DNA from: Stenopsyche tienmushanensis
Lineage: Eukaryota; Arthropoda; Insecta; Trichoptera; Stenopsychidae
Assembly (NCBI GenBank): GCA_008973525.1
Contig: WACJ01000047.1
Coordinates: 682,001-746,000 of the forward strand
Length of the DNA stretch: 64,000 nucleotides
Direction: 5' to 3'
The notes under the pieces are model-generated. The model was not told the DNA's origin, did no database searches, and worked only from the letters and a program-made list of their open reading frames with translations. The position numbers and the translations under genes are program-made. Below, one piece after another: positions 61,949 through 64,000 of this stretch (the first letter of the stretch is position 1; every line of letters begins with the position of its first letter).

Positions 61949-62185
61949 TGTTTCACTTTACTAGACCAATATGCGCCAACACGGTGTCTCCGTTAAACGT
62001 TTTGCAAAACAAATTCCGCATACAAACAATGATTGTGTTAGTTTAAAAACCTTCTTCGATATGTGCCCAATAATTCATCAAAGTTTAATTGCAATCGGAT
62101 GAACGATACAGGAATATATCGCCCGCTAGCAAATTAAATAATAAATTAATCGATTTATAAACATATTTTTATTTATATAGATAAA
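61949..62185 (+). repeat. Dispersed repeat family A, right half, after the LINE
   Basis: TTTCACTTTACTAGACCAAT, GCGCCAACACGGTG, GCAAAACAAATTCCGCATAC and a tail AATCGGATGAACGATACAGG match the copies at 36245-36430 (minus) and 57800-57990. Confidence 0.6.
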
Positions 62186-62633
62186 ATAGTACAAATTTAT
62201 TTTGTTGCAATAAATGTGTTTTTTTTTCAAACATAAAATATACATGTGTTAGCATATAACATTTTTATACGCTGGATTATATTTTTACTCTATATTTATA
62301 TATGCTACGAGAATTAACTCAAACGGATATATTTGATATTAAGTAAAATTAAGAAAAAAAACTTTTTTTTTTTTTTTTTTTTTCTCTTAAAAAAAAATAA
62401 TAATATATTTATCTATAAGTCTTTTAGAGTTACAATTCAATTACAGTTTTTCTATTTAATTTTCGATAGCGTCAAATAAGTATTTAAGTATGTTTTTGTC
62501 TTATACGGTATCTCATAACATTATTATACAAATAAATGGTGTTGATGACGTTATAACTACAAAAAGTCCAATGGCATTATACCTTTTTAAATCATGAATT
62601 AGCATTAGTAGAGTCCATATTACTCTCTTAATT

Positions 62634-63205
62634 TTATAGTAAAAAACGTCTCACAAAACTACGATAATCCTGCATGTACTGCTCCTCCCTCCTGCGATTC
62701 AGACAATATTTACAGCCTAACTAAAAAAAATATATCAAAAATGATTTGAGTTCAGCTTAAAATGCATAAATATAGCATATATCATATGAGAAAGAAAGCA
62801 AAATAAAATATTGACATACCATGACAAAAAGTTATAAAAACCTACAGAAATGTGTAAAAATAGAATAAGAAAGGAGTTTCTTTGGGAATTAGGAAGTATT
62901 GGGAATGAAGAAAATCTTTAGTTCTGGATTTAAAAATTTATGGAAGAGTATAATTATTATATAATATTAGAACACTTTGGTTAGGTTGGATTAGTGGTCG
63001 GAAAATTGTGGCTCATTAGCCACATGTGCCTCTTGGTATATGTATGTGTGGCTCTTTTTTTTGCCAAATTAACAATTTTTATTTTTTTCTAGATATGGGC
63101 ATTTTTTTTTAAATATGTACAGATTTAGACAATTTTGTGATCAATAAAACTTACCACTATTAACATAAACAATAAGAATCCAATAGAAGCTATTAACTGC
63201 CAAAC
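62634..63205 (-). CDS. Small coiled-coil membrane protein, paralogue 3 (3' exons; rest beyond right edge)
   Basis: Two minus-strand exons, phase 0: 63205-63155 (VWQLIASIGFLLFMLIV, membrane-spanning) and 62720-62634 (LGCKYCLNRRREEQYMQDYR, then SFVRRFLL and TAA). The tail has a GCxxCL motif next to the membrane and a basic run after it, as expected for the cytosolic side. It lines up with paralogue 2 (KGCSSCL-stop), whose sequence after its stop still reads like the RRExxY part here. Coiled-coil exons are expected to the right of base 64000. The acceptor TTTTTTTTGGCAG and donor GTAAGT are strong. Function unknown. Confidence 0.5.
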
Positions 63206-63278
63206 CTGCCAAAAAAAAGTTAATTTTATTGCAAAAAATTTAAAAAAATATTTTTGTATTTATTTTAATAGTATTTAA

Positions 63279-63349
63279 CCTTTTAACTGCCAATGACTCA
63301 TCAGCCAGTACAAATGCGATACACCGGTGAGTCGTTGGCAGTTAAAAGG
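63279..63349. mobile_element. 71-bp palindromic TTAA-flanked micro-MITE with empty paralogous site
   Basis: CCTTTTAACTGCCAATGACT opens the left arm and its near-perfect inverse, GGTGAGTCGTTGGCAGTTAA then AAGG, closes the right arm. TTAA flanks both sides (63275-63278, 63350-63353). In the duplicated block at about 52090 the same flanks (AGTATTTAAATAATTTTCAG) contain a single TTAA and no insert. Confidence 0.85.
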
Positions 63350-64000
63350 TTAAATAATTTTCAGGCGAAAAATGCTAACGTAAACGTAAGGGAGAGAGGA
63401 TTATTGATAAAAATGTTCATAAAACTATTATTTAATACTTGACTGGATTTGACATAGATAACAAAATCAGAAAAGGCAAACCAACAATAACTATCGGTAA
63501 TATCCGGAGCACACGAGGCTAGTTTTCAAGCTAGGACAGCTGGCAAGCGTCGGCAAGTCAACAACTCCAGCTTTGTGTAATCAGAACTAGTTTCGTTTTG
63601 AAATTATTTTTAGCTAACAACGAAGTTAGAGTTATCGGCTTACCACGCAGTCTGCCAACCCAGCTCAAAAACTAGCCTTGTGTGTACTGGGTAGAAGCGC
63701 TATAGAAAAAATGGCTGACAACGGCAACAACAGCATCTCAATATATAATAATAAGTTGCTGAGTACAACTTCCACAAATAACTAAACAGACTATTTACAT
63801 AATGTCTCATGGAAATAAACATCATCGATGTATTATATAAAATACGAAATTTTTGACAAATTTCCACCTAGACATAAAACAAGCCGGTTTCTAACCTTTT
63901 GGGCTATATAACGGCTCTTGAACTTCTAAGACCGATGTGTAAAAATGTAATAACATTAGTAATACTAGAGAAAGAGACATCTAAATGCAAAATGCAAAAC

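Larger units (their letters stand above)
62191..63807. repeat. Direct segmental duplication, right copy (contains 3' end of paralogue 3)
   Basis: It is collinear with 51198-52530 in the same orientation, about 11 kb away. It differs by point changes, a longer T-run at about 62365-62384, extra sequence at 62640-63000 and a 71-bp palindromic insertion at 63279-63349. Confidence 0.8.

Noticed and set aside
1..64000. CRISPR arrays, operons, prophage or plasmid origins
   Set aside because: The window has spliced genes throughout and no regularly spaced short repeats; prokaryotic features are not expected or seen.

Overview
This is an AT-rich insect nuclear segment. Short GT-AG introns, split housekeeping genes of metazoan type, R1/jockey-like LINEs, mariner, hAT and piggyBac-like relics and tRNA-derived SINE heads all fit an insect. 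I cannot settle the order from sequence alone. No gene has a bacterial or viral layout.

Left part (1-24.1 kb), gene-dense. The 5' half of a WDR6 homologue (minus strand, running off the left edge) lies head-to-head with the gene for branched-chain 2-oxo-acid dehydrogenase E1 alpha (2715-6365). A transposon graveyard follows (6.6-9.9 kb). Next is a complete 10-exon Pez/PTPN14-type FERM-tyrosine phosphatase gene (10473-17917), whose phosphatase signature is unusual. After a long AT-rich interval comes a two-exon cyclin K gene on the minus strand (22716-24073).

Middle (24-50 kb), gene-poor. A GDSL phospholipase B1-like gene occupies 27560-32737 on the minus strand; its first exon was not found. 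The rest is AT-rich sequence carrying hAT, mariner, piggyBac and SINE relics.

Right part (51-64 kb). Very short exons on the minus strand, all joined in phase 0, spell out what look like tandem paralogues of a small membrane protein: a 16-codon start exon, 28-35-residue coiled-coil exons with near-perfect heptads, a membrane-spanning exon, and in two copies a short GCxxCL tail. One model is complete (55022-58894), one has only its 3' part (51751-54188), and one leaves the window at the right (62634-63205). The 3' ends of the last two lie in a direct segmental duplication of about 1.3-1.6 kb. I do not recognise the family, and it is the best candidate here for something undescribed. The same region holds a young 5'-truncated LINE (59621-61933) with a 30-nt poly(A) tail and a perfect 15-bp target duplication, inserted into an older dispersed repeat.

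The genes share no pathway: tRNA modification (WDR6), mitochondrial amino-acid catabolism (BCKDHA), growth/Hippo-linked signalling (Pez), transcription elongation (cyclin K) and lipid hydrolysis (PLB-like). Exon borders were set by hand from splice consensus, phase continuity and homology remembered from the families; no search was run.
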